Positions 11,121 to 22,313 of a stretch of DNA of 64,000 nt are shown here, piece after piece (position 1 is the stretch's first letter; the number at the start of each line of letters is the position of its first letter). Origin of the DNA: Hydractinia symbiolongicarpus (lineage: Eukaryota > Cnidaria > Hydrozoa > Anthoathecata > Hydractiniidae); NCBI RefSeq assembly GCF_029227915.1, contig NC_079886.1, positions 24,280,501 through 24,344,500 on the forward strand, written 5' to 3'. A program made the translations under genes and the position numbers. The notes below the pieces were generated by a model, which saw nothing but the letters and a program-made list of their open reading frames with translations, ran no database searches and was not told the origin of the DNA.

Positions 11121-13028
11121 TTAACCTAATATCGGCTTGTCAACAAATTCTATGAAACATTGATGAGGCACAGTGAAGTCGCAAGGTGCTTCAACTAATT
11201 CCAATATCAACAACCTGTTATGGCCAATATTTAAGGTATTTTTTGGTACAAATAAGGTTTTTTGCGGCCCTTTAACCTGCCAATATCTTCCAATGTTAAA
11301 ATCATTTATAAAAATTTGTCCCTTTGTCCAACCATTCATATTTATGTAGGTATCTGCGATGCTTTGTACTTCGAAAGAAGAAAAGTAAAACATGCCGCTA
11401 TCCATATTATGTTGTAAGAAGCCAGTACTGTTAGACATATCATTTGCCAATCTATTTATATTTTTATCGTTCATAGGAAATATATTCCAATTTTTTATTG
11501 CTTCTTTGTTAATATACACATTTCCCAAAATTCCCTTTGAATCTGGTAGATAATGGATACCCTTACTGGCGTATGCCACACGCCCTTGATTTTCAACAAA
11601 TATTCCAAGTTTTTCACCACTAGAAATGGATACATTTATAGCGCCACGTGGGAAACTAGCGTGATGGTAATTATCAATATAGACAGTAGATCTGTCGTGA
11701 ACCTTTTCAATAAAAAGATCTATGGTGTTAACGTGACGATATTTCGATGGTATGAGGGCCTCATAAAGTAAAAAACCGTACGATTGATTGACTGACTCGA
11801 AAGTTAAAGGATACTCGTGCGTAACAGGGGGACCTTTTGGATAAAGTTTTGATATAGCTTGTTGAAGTGTTAAAGCAAACTTTATAGGAAATTTTCCATA
11901 ACGTGCTTTTTCAGTGGCATTTGGAACAGGCCGTAAGGCTTTGGTGGTGTATTTCTTTATTACCTCTCTTAATGCGTGATATTTCAATCTTGGATCGCCA
12001 GCTTCAGATAATGGAGCATCGTAGTCGTAGGAAGTAGGGGAAATTAAAAACTGTCCTTTCTTGTTCACATCCGCGCCATTCATAAAGCCAAAATTTGTGC
12101 CACCAATTAACATGTACAAATTGACAGACGCATTTAAGAATAAAATTTGATCGAAATGCTTTGCTATCTTGATTAGATCTTTTGTTTGGTGTGGTTGACC
12201 CCAGTAGTCTAACCAACCGGTGTAAAATTCCGAATTAACTAAAGGTCCATGTGGTTCATATTTCCGTTGTTGCATAAAGGCTTCTTGAGGTGATATTTCT
12301 GTGCCAAAATCAATTGTTTTATAAAGACTCGGTATGGTTCCACACTGCAAGTAATCATCAGTGTATCCATCAGTTGTAAACAAAACCACATCATCTCCTA
12401 GTATGCTCAAAAATAGTTGTTGTAACTGTTGCATATAAACTTTATCACACGCATAATAATTTCCATACTCGTTCTCAATTTGGAAAGCAATGATAGGACC
12501 GCCATTTTTATACAGTTTGGATTTCAACAGATTTAGTAAAACATTAAACCAGTTTCGTACATGCTCCATGTATCTTACGTCTGAGTGTGTGCGCATCTTT
12601 AAAGTAGGATCTCTAGCTAACCACCAAGGGAAACCACCAAATTCCCATTCTGCGTCAATATAAGGCCCAGGACGTATGATAACAAGCAAGTTATATTTCT
12701 CTGCTAAATAGATAAAGTGTAATAAATCTTTATTATCGTCAAAGTCGTATTGTCCTGGTGTCTCTTCATGAACGTTCCAAGCGATGTATGTTTGTATTGT
12801 ATTTAACCCTAATGCCTGTGCTTTTTGTAACCGATCTTGCCAGTGTATTCGTGGAATACGAAAGTAATGTATTCCACCTGAAATATAACGAAACGATTTA
12901 CCGTCCTTTAAAAATTGGTTATTTTTGTAATCAATTACGAACGATTTTTCTGTATTATGTAGGTGACATATACTGAATCTAACTAATTGCGAAAAAAATA
13001 TTGCTAAAATTGCTTTTAAAGATGGCAT
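11121..13028 (-). CDS. GLB1L: GH35 beta-galactosidase (GLB1-like), intronless
   Basis: Single 635-codon ORF. It opens with a probable signal peptide (hydrophobic residues about 5-22), so the product should be lysosomal or secreted. The GH35 barrel follows: SGGIHYFRIPR near residue 50, NTIQTYIAWNVHE near 76, IIRPGPYIDAEWEFGG near 117. IENEYG (184-189) gives the acid/base Glu187, and NSEFYTGW (265-272) the nucleophile Glu267. Human GLB1 uses Glu188 and Glu268, so spacing is conserved. The C-terminal part has jelly-roll motifs including NGWTKGQIFINDFNIGRYW. Known reaction: hydrolysis of terminal beta-galactosides. Length is close to animal GLB1/GLB1L (about 650-680). The absence of introns is odd for an animal GLB1 and may reflect a retrocopy. 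The choice between GLB1 and GLB1L-type is not resolved. Confidence 0.93.
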   Translation of the reverse strand: MPSLKAILAIFFSQLVRFSICHLHNTEKSFVIDYKNNQFLKDGKSFRYISGGIHYFRIPRIHWQDRLQKAQALGLNTIQTYIAWNVHEETPGQYDFDDNKDLLHFIYLAEKYNLLVIIRPGPYIDAEWEFGGFPWWLARDPTLKMRTHSDVRYMEHVRNWFNVLLNLLKSKLYKNGGPIIAFQIENEYGNYYACDKVYMQQLQQLFLSILGDDVVLFTTDGYTDDYLQCGTIPSLYKTIDFGTEISPQEAFMQQRKYEPHGPLVNSEFYTGWLDYWGQPHQTKDLIKIAKHFDQILFLNASVNLYMLIGGTNFGFMNGADVNKKGQFLISPTSYDYDAPLSEAGDPRLKYHALREVIKKYTTKALRPVPNATEKARYGKFPIKFALTLQQAISKLYPKGPPVTHEYPLTFESVNQSYGFLLYEALIPSKYRHVNTIDLFIEKVHDRSTVYIDNYHHASFPRGAINVSISSGEKLGIFVENQGRVAYASKGIHYLPDSKGILGNVYINKEAIKNWNIFPMNDKNINRLANDMSNSTGFLQHNMDSGMFYFSSFEVQSIADTYINMNGWTKGQIFINDFNIGRYWQVKGPQKTLFVPKNTLNIGHNRLLILELVEAPCDFTVPHQCFIEFVDKPILG

Positions 13029-14105
13029 TTTACTTCGTCAACGTATCAAATCGTTCTTGCTTGCCATCAACTAGATTTTAACTAAATGGATGTCTCTGTA
13101 GTATACACATAAAAATGTTTCACCTCCACAAGAAAAAAAAGAATTCAAACTTCAGGTTATATATTTGAAGTTAATCACTGTGGAGGAGAGCTTTTCATGT
13201 TTGCTTCCAAAACATTGAGTTTGTGATTTATTTTGTTTACCGTTACTTCAAGACTTTCTAAGTTGGCTATCAATCCCTAAGGGTATATCTCTAGTTGTGG
13301 GTATCTGATGCCTGGATTCTGGGTTCCATGATTTGTGAGTTCAGCCTAACACTGTCAGTTTTTTTTACATTATTATGATAACCAGCAAAGCATGTAAACT
13401 AAAATTTTCTAGCTACAATTCAACAGTTCAATTGACAAAACCATTAGCTAGCTATCTACCGAGACGTTAAACTTAAAATATGGACGATAATTTCAATGCA
13501 GACATTTCCGTTGTGCTCAACACATTATCCGGGCAAAAAACGATGTGCTAAGGATGAGTTTGATTTCTCTCATCCTTTATCGTGAAATAGGTACCCACGT
13601 GTTATCCACGAAATTGTTAGAAGTCTCAGAAGATGATTCAAGGCGAATATCTTTCTTGTTTAATTTAAAATCGAATAAACTTTAGTACAGTTAAATTAAT
13701 AAATACTAAATAAAATAATGTGTAAATAAATATAAAACATATGAACAAAAATGACACTTCAGACAAGAGACAAAACTTGTGGCGGGACATATTTGCGGCG
13801 GACAAAATTTTAGCTACCCACAAACAAGGCAAATTTTGGTAGATTTGCATATCAATTTTTGATAAATTCGTCCATTTTGTGTAGAAGTTTCTTCTTTCAC
13901 ATAGTAGCAACGGAAAGACGACACGCAGTTAAAATAAAGCTTTCAAAATCTTTCTGGTTGGTGCATTTCCCTACTTCCAATAAACCTCGTCCCTAGGACT
14001 TTTTTTTCATCCTATGTAAAATTTCTATCTAGTTAACTTTTAATAAAACATTTATAAGCACAAATTTTAAAAAACCGCCCTAGTATTTTAAAACATTTTA
14101 AAACA
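13029..14105. other. No gene recognised
   Basis: Upstream of the beta-galactosidase and downstream of the PLA2 exon. At 13982 there is a lone AACCTCGTCCCTAGG terminus of the short transposon family. ORFs here are short and unconvincing. Confidence 0.45.
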
Positions 14106-14495
14106 TCATAATTTACTAATAACAGCAACCTTCTGCGTCCTCATAGCGTATTTCTCACATGATAAATACCACGTCCGTTTAACACAGACTTTCACATCTC
14201 TCAGTTCAAAATCAAAACATGCTACTTCTAAAATATCGAAGTATATGCGTTTGATGTCTTGCGACACTATAGAGGTATCATTACTTAAACATTTCAAAAA
14301 CGATCGGTCGCACCCGCAAAAACTTATCGTAAAAGGGCGCCAATTTAGTAAATTGTATCGTCTTTTCCAACGAGGAATGCTATATGGACACTGGTCGTGT
14401 TCTTTGCAGCAGTTATCTACATGCTTCGTGATAGTAAAGTTAGATTCTCCACCGTCTTGTGATGGAGCAGAGCCATAGCCACACCAGCGAGTTCC
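14106..14495 (-). CDS. Secretory phospholipase A2, group III type, catalytic exon (partial gene)
   Basis: The exon opens after an AG acceptor at 14496-14497 and runs to a stop at 14106. Motifs are in group III order: WCGYG of the calcium loop, CCKEHDQCP with the His-Asp catalytic pair, then ISFCGCDRSF and a cysteine-bearing FDILEVACF helix. Known for the family: calcium-dependent hydrolysis of the sn-2 ester of phospholipids, secreted; members serve in cellular lipid metabolism and some are venom components. Nothing here decides which. The exon enters in phase 1. A phase-compatible 49-base candidate exon at 15445-15493 (acceptor AG, donor GTAGTT) lies upstream. I found no signal-peptide exon, so the gene is incomplete as described. 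Confidence 0.85.
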   Translation of the reverse strand, partial: GTRWCGYGSAPSQDGGESNFTITKHVDNCCKEHDQCPYSIPRWKRRYNLLNWRPFTISFCGCDRSFLKCLSNDTSIVSQDIKRIYFDILEVACFDFELRDVKVCVKRTWYLSCEKYAMRTQKVAVISKL

Positions 14496-15444
14496 TAAAT
14501 AAACAAAATATGGAAAATCCTATTAAATACGGAGGTGTTAATTTCATCCCTTGTTTTTTTGTTTAAAAGAAATCATGCCGCTCGCACGAAAAACATAGGA
14601 AAACAGATCTGCGATTGGTAGAAACATGCAGCCTCGTTTCCAGGTACTTTTTCTCTTCTCTTAACGGTGAGAGACAAAAACCGCGGTCGTCGTGGTTTTG
14701 TCTCTTCTCTTCATGGTTTTGTCAATCAAAAATAGAGAAAAAAAGCATGGCAACGTGGCTGAAAAGCACGCGAAATATAAACAAGAGCATAGAAACCAGC
14801 TAACATTCGAAGTATATACGTTCGAAGTTACCTTGCCATATAAACATATTCTTTGCAGCGCAACAGACCAAAAAAGATGCTACCACCAACAAATATCTAA
14901 TCATAGTGAATTGCCTAAGATTTAAAAATATAAACAAAATACAAATATGGAATTATCGAAGGTTATAAGCTACGCATTGGACAACAATAAAACAATAACG
15001 AAATAATCCGTAGACCCTGCGACCTACTCGCTTGGTAATATATGGCATCAACTTCTAAAGTCCTGAAAATGAATAAATGAGTTAGGTTGAACTCTGTTTG
15101 TAGTAATAAGACGTTCATTCACAAAGATAAAACATTGAACAATTACCCTGTTCACAATCTCCATTCATTACTTGTAATGGTACGATTTTAATTTGAGCCA
15201 ATGAAATTGTTTTTTTTTCGTTCGATAATTAATGAGCTTTTAGACTTTTACGTTTTCTTGAGTGGTCTGATATGTGTCTACTTTCGTACTGGAGATCAAG
15301 ATCCATTTTAACCTTTGCAAACGGTGCAATCATTTTAAAATTAAAAGCCATCTATTGTATCACAATTTCTATATGCATGAATTAATGAAAACTATGCGAG
15401 ACTTTAATAAAATATCCATTTTATTTTCTTTAATCATAAACTAC

Positions 15445-15493
15445 CTTTGCTAGTGTTTCTTAGAACAACATCGACAAATGATGCTCTTGTTAT
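15445..15493 (-). CDS. Candidate small upstream exon of the group III PLA2
   Basis: A 49-base open segment between AG and GTAGTT. It ends with one base of a codon, exactly the phase the PLA2 catalytic exon requires. It encodes about 16 residues with no diagnostic motif, so the only support is phase and position. An alternative acceptor five bases upstream also keeps the frame open. Confidence 0.35.
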
Positions 15494-15499
15494 CTTATC

Positions 15500-17513
15500 T
15501 AGAAATTATTTTCTTGTAATTTTAGCCAGAGTAAAACTAGCGTTGGGGCTACCCCTTAAGGCTGGTTTACACCTTCGACGCAAGATCGGCTTGACGTAAG
15601 ATATGAAAAGGTTTTAATATTCTTACGTTCGCATCTACGTTTTTGTAGTGTGAATCAGAAAACGCAAGTAAACTTACACGCAAAAACAAACGCAAGAATT
15701 TTTTCAAGAATATAAAAACCGTAATATTTTGAAATTAGAAATATTATGAAAGGTCTGAAAACGGAATTTTTTGAAGAAATGCTGCTAGATAAAGTTGCTT
15801 TGTATGATAAAAAATGATAAACATTTCAAAGCGTCTTTATGTGGATTTGTTTACCAAAAATCACGTCTTCATAATGTATCCTCTGTATTCTGTTTTCGTT
15901 AATATATAACATATGATAATATAGATTAGTCATATATAATTCTTCTACTTCTTCGTTACACATTATGTTTGTTTATGTTTTCTTGCGTTACCATGGTCAC
16001 GTGTAAAAGTCTTTGCGCATTCGTATTTTGCTTGCGTTTGTGCTTGCCTCGCAAATGTAAACCAAGCTTTACAATTCAATGTTATCTAGATACTAGTCGT
16101 GGAAAAATCGCCGGGGATAGAGGGAGTGACACAGTGTTGAAATTGCGAGCTACAGTTGACTCTTCAATTAGCGTTACAATCACTCTTTTGTCTGCTAATT
16201 ATAGATCTTTAATATTTGGGGGTATCATTTTTCTCTTGAATTCGAACTAGGTAACTAATGCTCAATTCAGCTTACGGGAAGAAAATACTCAAATCGACAA
16301 TATGATGAAAATTTATTATGAAAAGGACAATAGAAAGCACTAAAATGGATGGAAAAAGTTAAGTGCGATGCTGATACAATAAAAAAAATCTTTAAAGTAA
16401 AACCCTGTCGGATAATTAATTGAGAATTTCCGGTAGCAAAGTTCATTTCGTGCAATGTTAATTCTGCCGTAATTGTTGTCCGATATTTGGAGACAGTGAT
16501 TTTGCCAATATAGTCACTTTTTGTCCATTAATTAGAGGCGTCTGCTTATAGAGCAAAAATTTTTCTGAATCACACTACAGTGCTGTTCAAACACTTTTAT
16601 GTATTGTTTTTAAAAAGACTCCACGGTTTGAGAAGAAAAGTTTGCCAAGCGTCAAGTCCTTAAGACATGGATGTGAGGCCTAAAGGTTGCTAAGTTAATT
16701 GTTTACTTTTTGTTCGGTTTCGACGAAGCCCACTATATGTCCCTTTAGAAACTTTTCCATGAAAAATTACCAGGATTTCCCAGTAAAAAGGAAATTGTTC
16801 GCTACAAGTACAACGCCTATACATAGTAGCCAGCCTTGATAAATCTATCTGATATCTTTTTTCTGCAGTTATGGATAAATTAACTAGATAGACTTTTCTA
16901 TTTTTTCTTACACAAAACAAAACGTAATACAGTAAAAAATTGCACAGGAACCTAATTGTACAGGGAAGTACTTTTGGTAACCTAAATGTAGGGGAGGAGG
17001 GGACTTGTTGAGAAGGGGATTGGTAATTTCCTTTAAATTGATAGTCGGGGAAGGTGTTACAAACTTGGGGTGCGTGGGTTTCCATTCACAGGTCGGAAAT
17101 AGGGAAAAAAAGTGATAAAAGTTAACAACGGAATAGAATTTCTGACATTTGGTCTCTATAATTCAGGTTACCACTTGCTTCTATCACAAAGCAAATTCTT
17201 TCATCGTACCCTTCTTCTTGGGTTTCTGAAAAATTACAAATTATTTAGGCGCACTGTACATTTCCGGTTAGACCAATAAGACCATTATGATTATATTATG
17301 TGACTGGAATACCGTCTAAGAAGTAACTACACATCTCTTCATTTGTGAGTTTTTTGTATTTTAATCAAATTAATATCAAATGTTGTCGGGATTTTATTAT
17401 TTACGCAGCATAGATGCGAGGAAACATATACGGGGATTACAACTTTGATATCATTCCAAGTCCAACGTGAGTGGCTGCAATATATAAACATTTCCCATTT
17501 GCTTTATCGTCTC
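15500..17513. other. No gene recognised
   Basis: AT-rich sequence with short ORFs on both strands that I cannot relate to a family. At about 16089 there is an AGATACTAGTCGT segment resembling the start of the repeat at 56259. Confidence 0.4.
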
Positions 17514-19404
17514 CTATTCTAAGTCGTTCTTTTTTATCCGGACAGTTTCTTGTTGCAGCTGATACAGCTGACCAAGTTGGTCTTGTGACAACGAATCCAT
17601 ATTCTCCTTCTGCAGGTTTTTGCCAATCTCCGAATCACTTAATTGCAGTTGGTTTTCAAGAGTCGTACAATAATTCTAAAAATGTAAGAATATAATCATT
17701 TATAATTTTTAATTTTTTCAATATCAAAAAATCGACAATAATATTTAATTTAACTTTAATTCCTAGCAGGCTATTCGGTTACCTTAAAGGGGGTAACTTT
17801 CGGGTGGGTTTAATTCCGCAAGGCCTAAAAATTGTCTCTCGCCAGAATTTAATTACGCAAATCAGCTATTTTTTAAATTTTCGCGAGGATTTTGCGAATT
17901 ACTATTTTCATAATTAAATCCTTGCGAGTCAAATTTGTTCAAATAAATTTCAAATTAAGTTAAAAAATATATCTAATGTGTAAAAGCAAAAGAAGAAAGA
18001 AATTCAAACAAGTGCATGTAAACTCAATAAGTAAGCTATGAAATAATGTTTCATAATTTGCATAATTTGATGATTTGAAATGATTTGAAATGATTTTAGA
18101 AATGTTTATACCTTAGGGTTTTGTATTTTTTCTAAAAAATTGCGGTATTTGAGGTTTTCAAGGTTATATGATCTAACTAGAGTTTCAACAAAACAGAAAA
18201 TTTGTTATAAATATATATGCGTTTTCTTGAATTTACTAAAAAAAAAGAAATAAAAGGATGTCCTTTTTGCTGTCTGTTCTACTAATCAATTAAGTTTATA
18301 TATTTGATTATAGATAAAAGTTTTACAAGAATTAAAATCATCTTTCATCATTATTCTCGGCTTAACGTCCGTTTTCCATCCTAGCATGGGTTGGACGGGG
18401 TATATTAATGACCCTCTTCCTATCTGATCTAGACTGTGTTAGATCTAAACTCAACTTCCTCTGTATCAAGTCTGTCCTTATAACCTCCTGCCAAGTATTT
18501 CTCAGTCTGCCTCTGCGCTTTGCCCGAGGAACTATTAAGTCTCTACACTTTCTTACCCAATTATCCCCTCCATTCTTTCCAAGTGCCCCAGCCAATTCAA
18601 TCTTCTTATCTGGATAACATCTTTAATTCTACGGATACTTAGCCTGTTTCTTAGCTCATCTGAACTCTTTCTGTCTCTCAGACTGGCGTTGCACATCCAC
18701 TTAACCATTCTCATATCATTCCTTTCTAAACGGTCAAGATCTTCCTGCTTCACTGCCCATGTCTCACTACCGCACAACATAACGCTTCTTACACAGGCCC
18801 CATACAACCTACCTTATAACTCAATTAACAAGACTCTACTAGTCAACAAAGGAAGTAACTCTCTGAACTTTTTCCAAGCAGAACCTATCCTGCAAGTAAC
18901 ACTTCTTCTAAAAGATTAAAATAATATATATATACACATTTCTTTCTCTGTGTATTTACAAAGGTAAGGTGTTAAAAATATGTTAACAATTTGCAGCAGG
19001 TTAGATAGTAAATTTAGCGTCATCACATGCTAATCTACTAATCAATAATCTACTAATCAATTACATTCATTGCATTCAAATTTTTCAAAATTTGTTGCAA
19101 TATGAAAAATTATGAGTATTTCGAAATCATGGCATTCGCAGAAATAAGTAACACGTTATTCTTAAGATATCATTTTTCATTGCAAAAACATATAAATATA
19201 AAACTTAATGTAAAATTTTACCTTCCATTCTTTTATAAATTCATATGCTTGTAACTGATTAGCGGTTTTATTTCGACGAAATTCATCCTTGGCATACTCA
19301 TCACCAAGGTTTTTTAACTCAACAGGTAAGCAACGATGAAGTTTTAATACTCTCCTATATAGACGTTGAACCATAAACAGTCTTGGGATTGCTTTTTGCT
19401 GCAT
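17514..19404 (-). CDS. SDHAF3: Succinate dehydrogenase assembly factor 3 (LYR protein, ACN9)
   Basis: Two exons: 19404-19222 (61 codons) and 17675-17514 (53 codons plus stop), joined in phase 0 by GTAAAA and TTTTTAG splice sites, giving 114 residues (human 125). Exon 1 has the LYR motif at residues 15-17 followed by [11 protein letters not shown], then [17 protein letters not shown], hallmarks of SDHAF3. Exon 2 holds the C-terminal half with [15 protein letters not shown]. Known role: a mitochondrial-matrix chaperone that helps insert and protect iron-sulfur clusters of the SDHB subunit of complex II. The 1.5-kb intron contains a LINE-derived element in the same orientation (18338-18909). Exon 2 is below usual ORF length thresholds and would be missed without the splice model. 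Confidence 0.88.
18338..18909 (-). mobile_element. LINE-derived short element (RT C-terminal segment), copy 2, in SDHAF3 intron
   Basis: Same family and orientation as 7144-7587, but it keeps the middle section with [15 protein letters not shown] and [10 protein letters not shown]. One or more frameshifts split it into two ORFs. It begins and ends at the same sequence points as copy 1: ...AAGTGTTACTTGCAGG at the 5' side and the CCGAGAATGATG tail at the 3' side. Confidence 0.75.
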
Positions 19405-22313
19405 TTAGCGTATTTTCTTTAAAAAACTAACATCAGAACAATAAAATTGTTTAGCTAAGAACCACTATAAAGGAAATTTAAAGAATAAAAAACGGGTCCT
19501 GAAAAATATCTAACCACTGCATACATTATATATTATATATAAAACATTATATTTCTTTTCAGCTTTGTCAAGTTGGGGTAAAGTCATTATGTCTCATGTT
19601 GTTGTTTTTGACACTTTGAACAAATGGAACATTTTATTGGAAAAAAATTTTTTCTGTGCCTTTTGAATTTTTCGTAGAAAATTAAATTTATCATACATGG
19701 TTCAGATTTAAATGAATACACATATACAAATCTTTGCAAACTTTTGGAAAACATTATACAGCACAGCTATAAATTAATTCATAAATAAAAAGCGAATCTA
19801 TATAGTTTGTTTACCAGCTATTAAACCCTATTCGGTCTGGGGTTTTTCGAACATACTATGACCCGGGGGGGGGGGGGGGGGGGGGGGGACACAAAAATAA
19901 CTTTTCATAGGATTGTTTAAATTGAATCAAACTTAGCACACTTATAGTACGTCATAAAAGGAACAAAATGGTGGCAATAAATTTTTGCTTGCGTCAGCAC
20001 ATTTTCTGTGACGTCATCAAAAGCTTGAAAATTGTTAAAAATGCCACTTTCTGCTTAAAATTTAATTACTTTTGTTCTAGAGCAAATTTTTAAATTTTGT
20101 TTGAAGTTTCTGAAAGCTAAATAAAAGTTATTTAACATATCTTCCAGTTTTTACATGGATCAGATGAAAAATTGCCTGAGAATCCGTTTTTTTCCGATTT
20201 TCGAATAAAATCTGACAAAATCGGGAAATTGGATTAGTCACGTGTCGAAATTATTCAAAATGATTCTTCTTGATGAAACAAAGTTGTGTTGCAAGTTTCA
20301 AGTTCTAAGGATAATCCTAACAGGAGTTATTATATTTTCTCCATTATAGGGATTTCATAGAGATTTTTAGGGGTAGTTTCGAGTAATGCCCAATATCAAA
20401 GCCTCTGAAAGGTATGGGACATAAAAATTTAGCATGCAGGTGTCAAATAGATAAATATTGAAACTCAGTAAGTATCATAGCCATATAACAAAGCAATAAG
20501 GAGTTATTAAAAAAAAACGACAGGGGGGACTATTTCCAAAATCTGGGTTAACCCACTTGTTTTGAAACAGACATGACTTCATCAAAATAACTCCAAACCT
20601 CAATATTTCTGCAATTGTTTATTTTTGGACCAGTGTCCTATTCTTCTGGCAAAAAAGTCATGTAGCTAAGTTTTTAACCAACATGATTATTGAATGTTTG
20701 GGGGCAAACAAACACTGTTGTCAAATGTTCCTAAAACATTATTCTTTGCAAGTTATATATATAATAAATTCAGGTGGGTGTATTGTTTGCCCCTAGATGT
20801 GATGTCATCATTGCCACAAGAATACACAACGCTATGTGTTTACAAAAAAAGGACCAAGAGGTATGTTTAAAAATGAGTTGCAGCATGACGTAATGTATTA
20901 AGTTTGCATCAAGGACATTACACATAATACACGCACGCAGGTGCCTACGTTGATTTTCCACAGACCCTTTTCCTAGTTAAAATAGTTAATTTGTTTTTCC
21001 GTTGTAGCAAATGAGACATATAATATCCTCTTAGTGATTGGTACAGTCAGCATGTTGTTATATAAAGTGTAGCCATGTCCCATAGAACATACTCTTAAGA
21101 GGGGATTAACTGAACTAATAAAAAGAAAACCTGATAAAAAGGCAAGACTCTATATATATAGCTAAAGGTTCTCTATTTATTTATAAAGTAAATTATGACA
21201 GAGCCCTTAAGAAACAAGGAGATGATAATTCATACCAAAAAATGTCAAAAAGATTCAGTTAGCCAAAAAGGTAGCATCAAACCAGCCTGGCCTAGCCTGA
21301 CTTTTTTCTCTTTTACCTGAATTCAGAAAAACAACAAAACAATCCTTTTCAGAAATTTGCGGACGACCAAGGAAACTCAAAGCATATAATACGGCTCAAC
21401 CCCTGAGCTTTAAAACAAAGCGCTAACCGCGGTGGCAAAGAGAAAGTAAAAAAAAGTTCCGAGCGAGATTAAGCTCGCACTGTCGTGTTTATTATTTCAA
21501 GCATACAGGGTAAACCATATTGCCTTGATTAACAAATGCAAGTAAAGAATTCTAGTTCTAAGATATTGTAATGGATACACGGATAATCTTTTTGTGAATT
21601 CGCCGCTTTTTGCGGCTCAAAAAATGCTGGGAACGAGGTTGTTATATTAGTGATTTTATTCTCTTTAGAAAAATTTTTTGGCACTCTGCTTGACTTGAAG
21701 TTAAATATTATATATATTGTTATATTTAAAATATTGTTATATTTAAAATTTTTAAAAATTATTTTTCTTATCCTAAACCAAAGAGTTATCAGTATTTTCA
21801 AAAAGCTTTTTTCAACCTCGTCCCTAGGAATTTTTTCTTCTTCAGACAATCTTGAAAAGCGATTGTCGGAAAGAGAAAAAGCTTGAGGATGATGTTGCGG
21901 CTTTTGTTTCACAAAGGAAAACAATTAGAAAGAAGGGTGGTTTACAACATGGACGAAACTTGCGATTTTTAGTTGTCAATACTTTAATATTATCAAAATT
22001 AATTATAAAATATTACGTGTTGCGATCTTTAGCAATATTATACATATTAAATATTAGTTAGGTAGAAATTTAATTATTGTCATCGTCACTAATGCTTGCC
22101 AAATTATGTTTATCCATTGTTTCCCCATTAGAGACTAGAAATACTGAAGTTCTCGACACTGTCTGTGACCTACTATAATTGATGATGCCTATATATTGGA
22201 AAACGGATTTTCATATTATATAAACCAAGCCAAGGAGAATTTTATATTACCCAATGTATTTCGGTGTATCGAAGGATATTTTCTTATTGTAAATTACAAT
22301 TGATTTTACGCTC
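19405..22313. other. No gene recognised; probable repeat around a poly-G tract
   Basis: A run of about 26 G residues starts at 19863. It is followed to about 20560 by sequence with several GACGTCA-like motifs and a second G-rich tract (20523-20529), probably a decayed mobile element. At about 21630 and 21813 there are termini of the CAACCTCGTCCCCAGG family in opposite orientation. No exon is supported. Confidence 0.4.

Noticed and set aside
16690..17085. 131-codon minus-strand ORF upstream of PLA2
   Set aside because: No signal peptide, no domain and no phase-compatible donor toward the PLA2 exon that I could defend.
21529..21924. 131-codon minus-strand ORF
   Set aside because: Covers two termini of the short transposon family and low-complexity AT sequence; composition is not protein-like.
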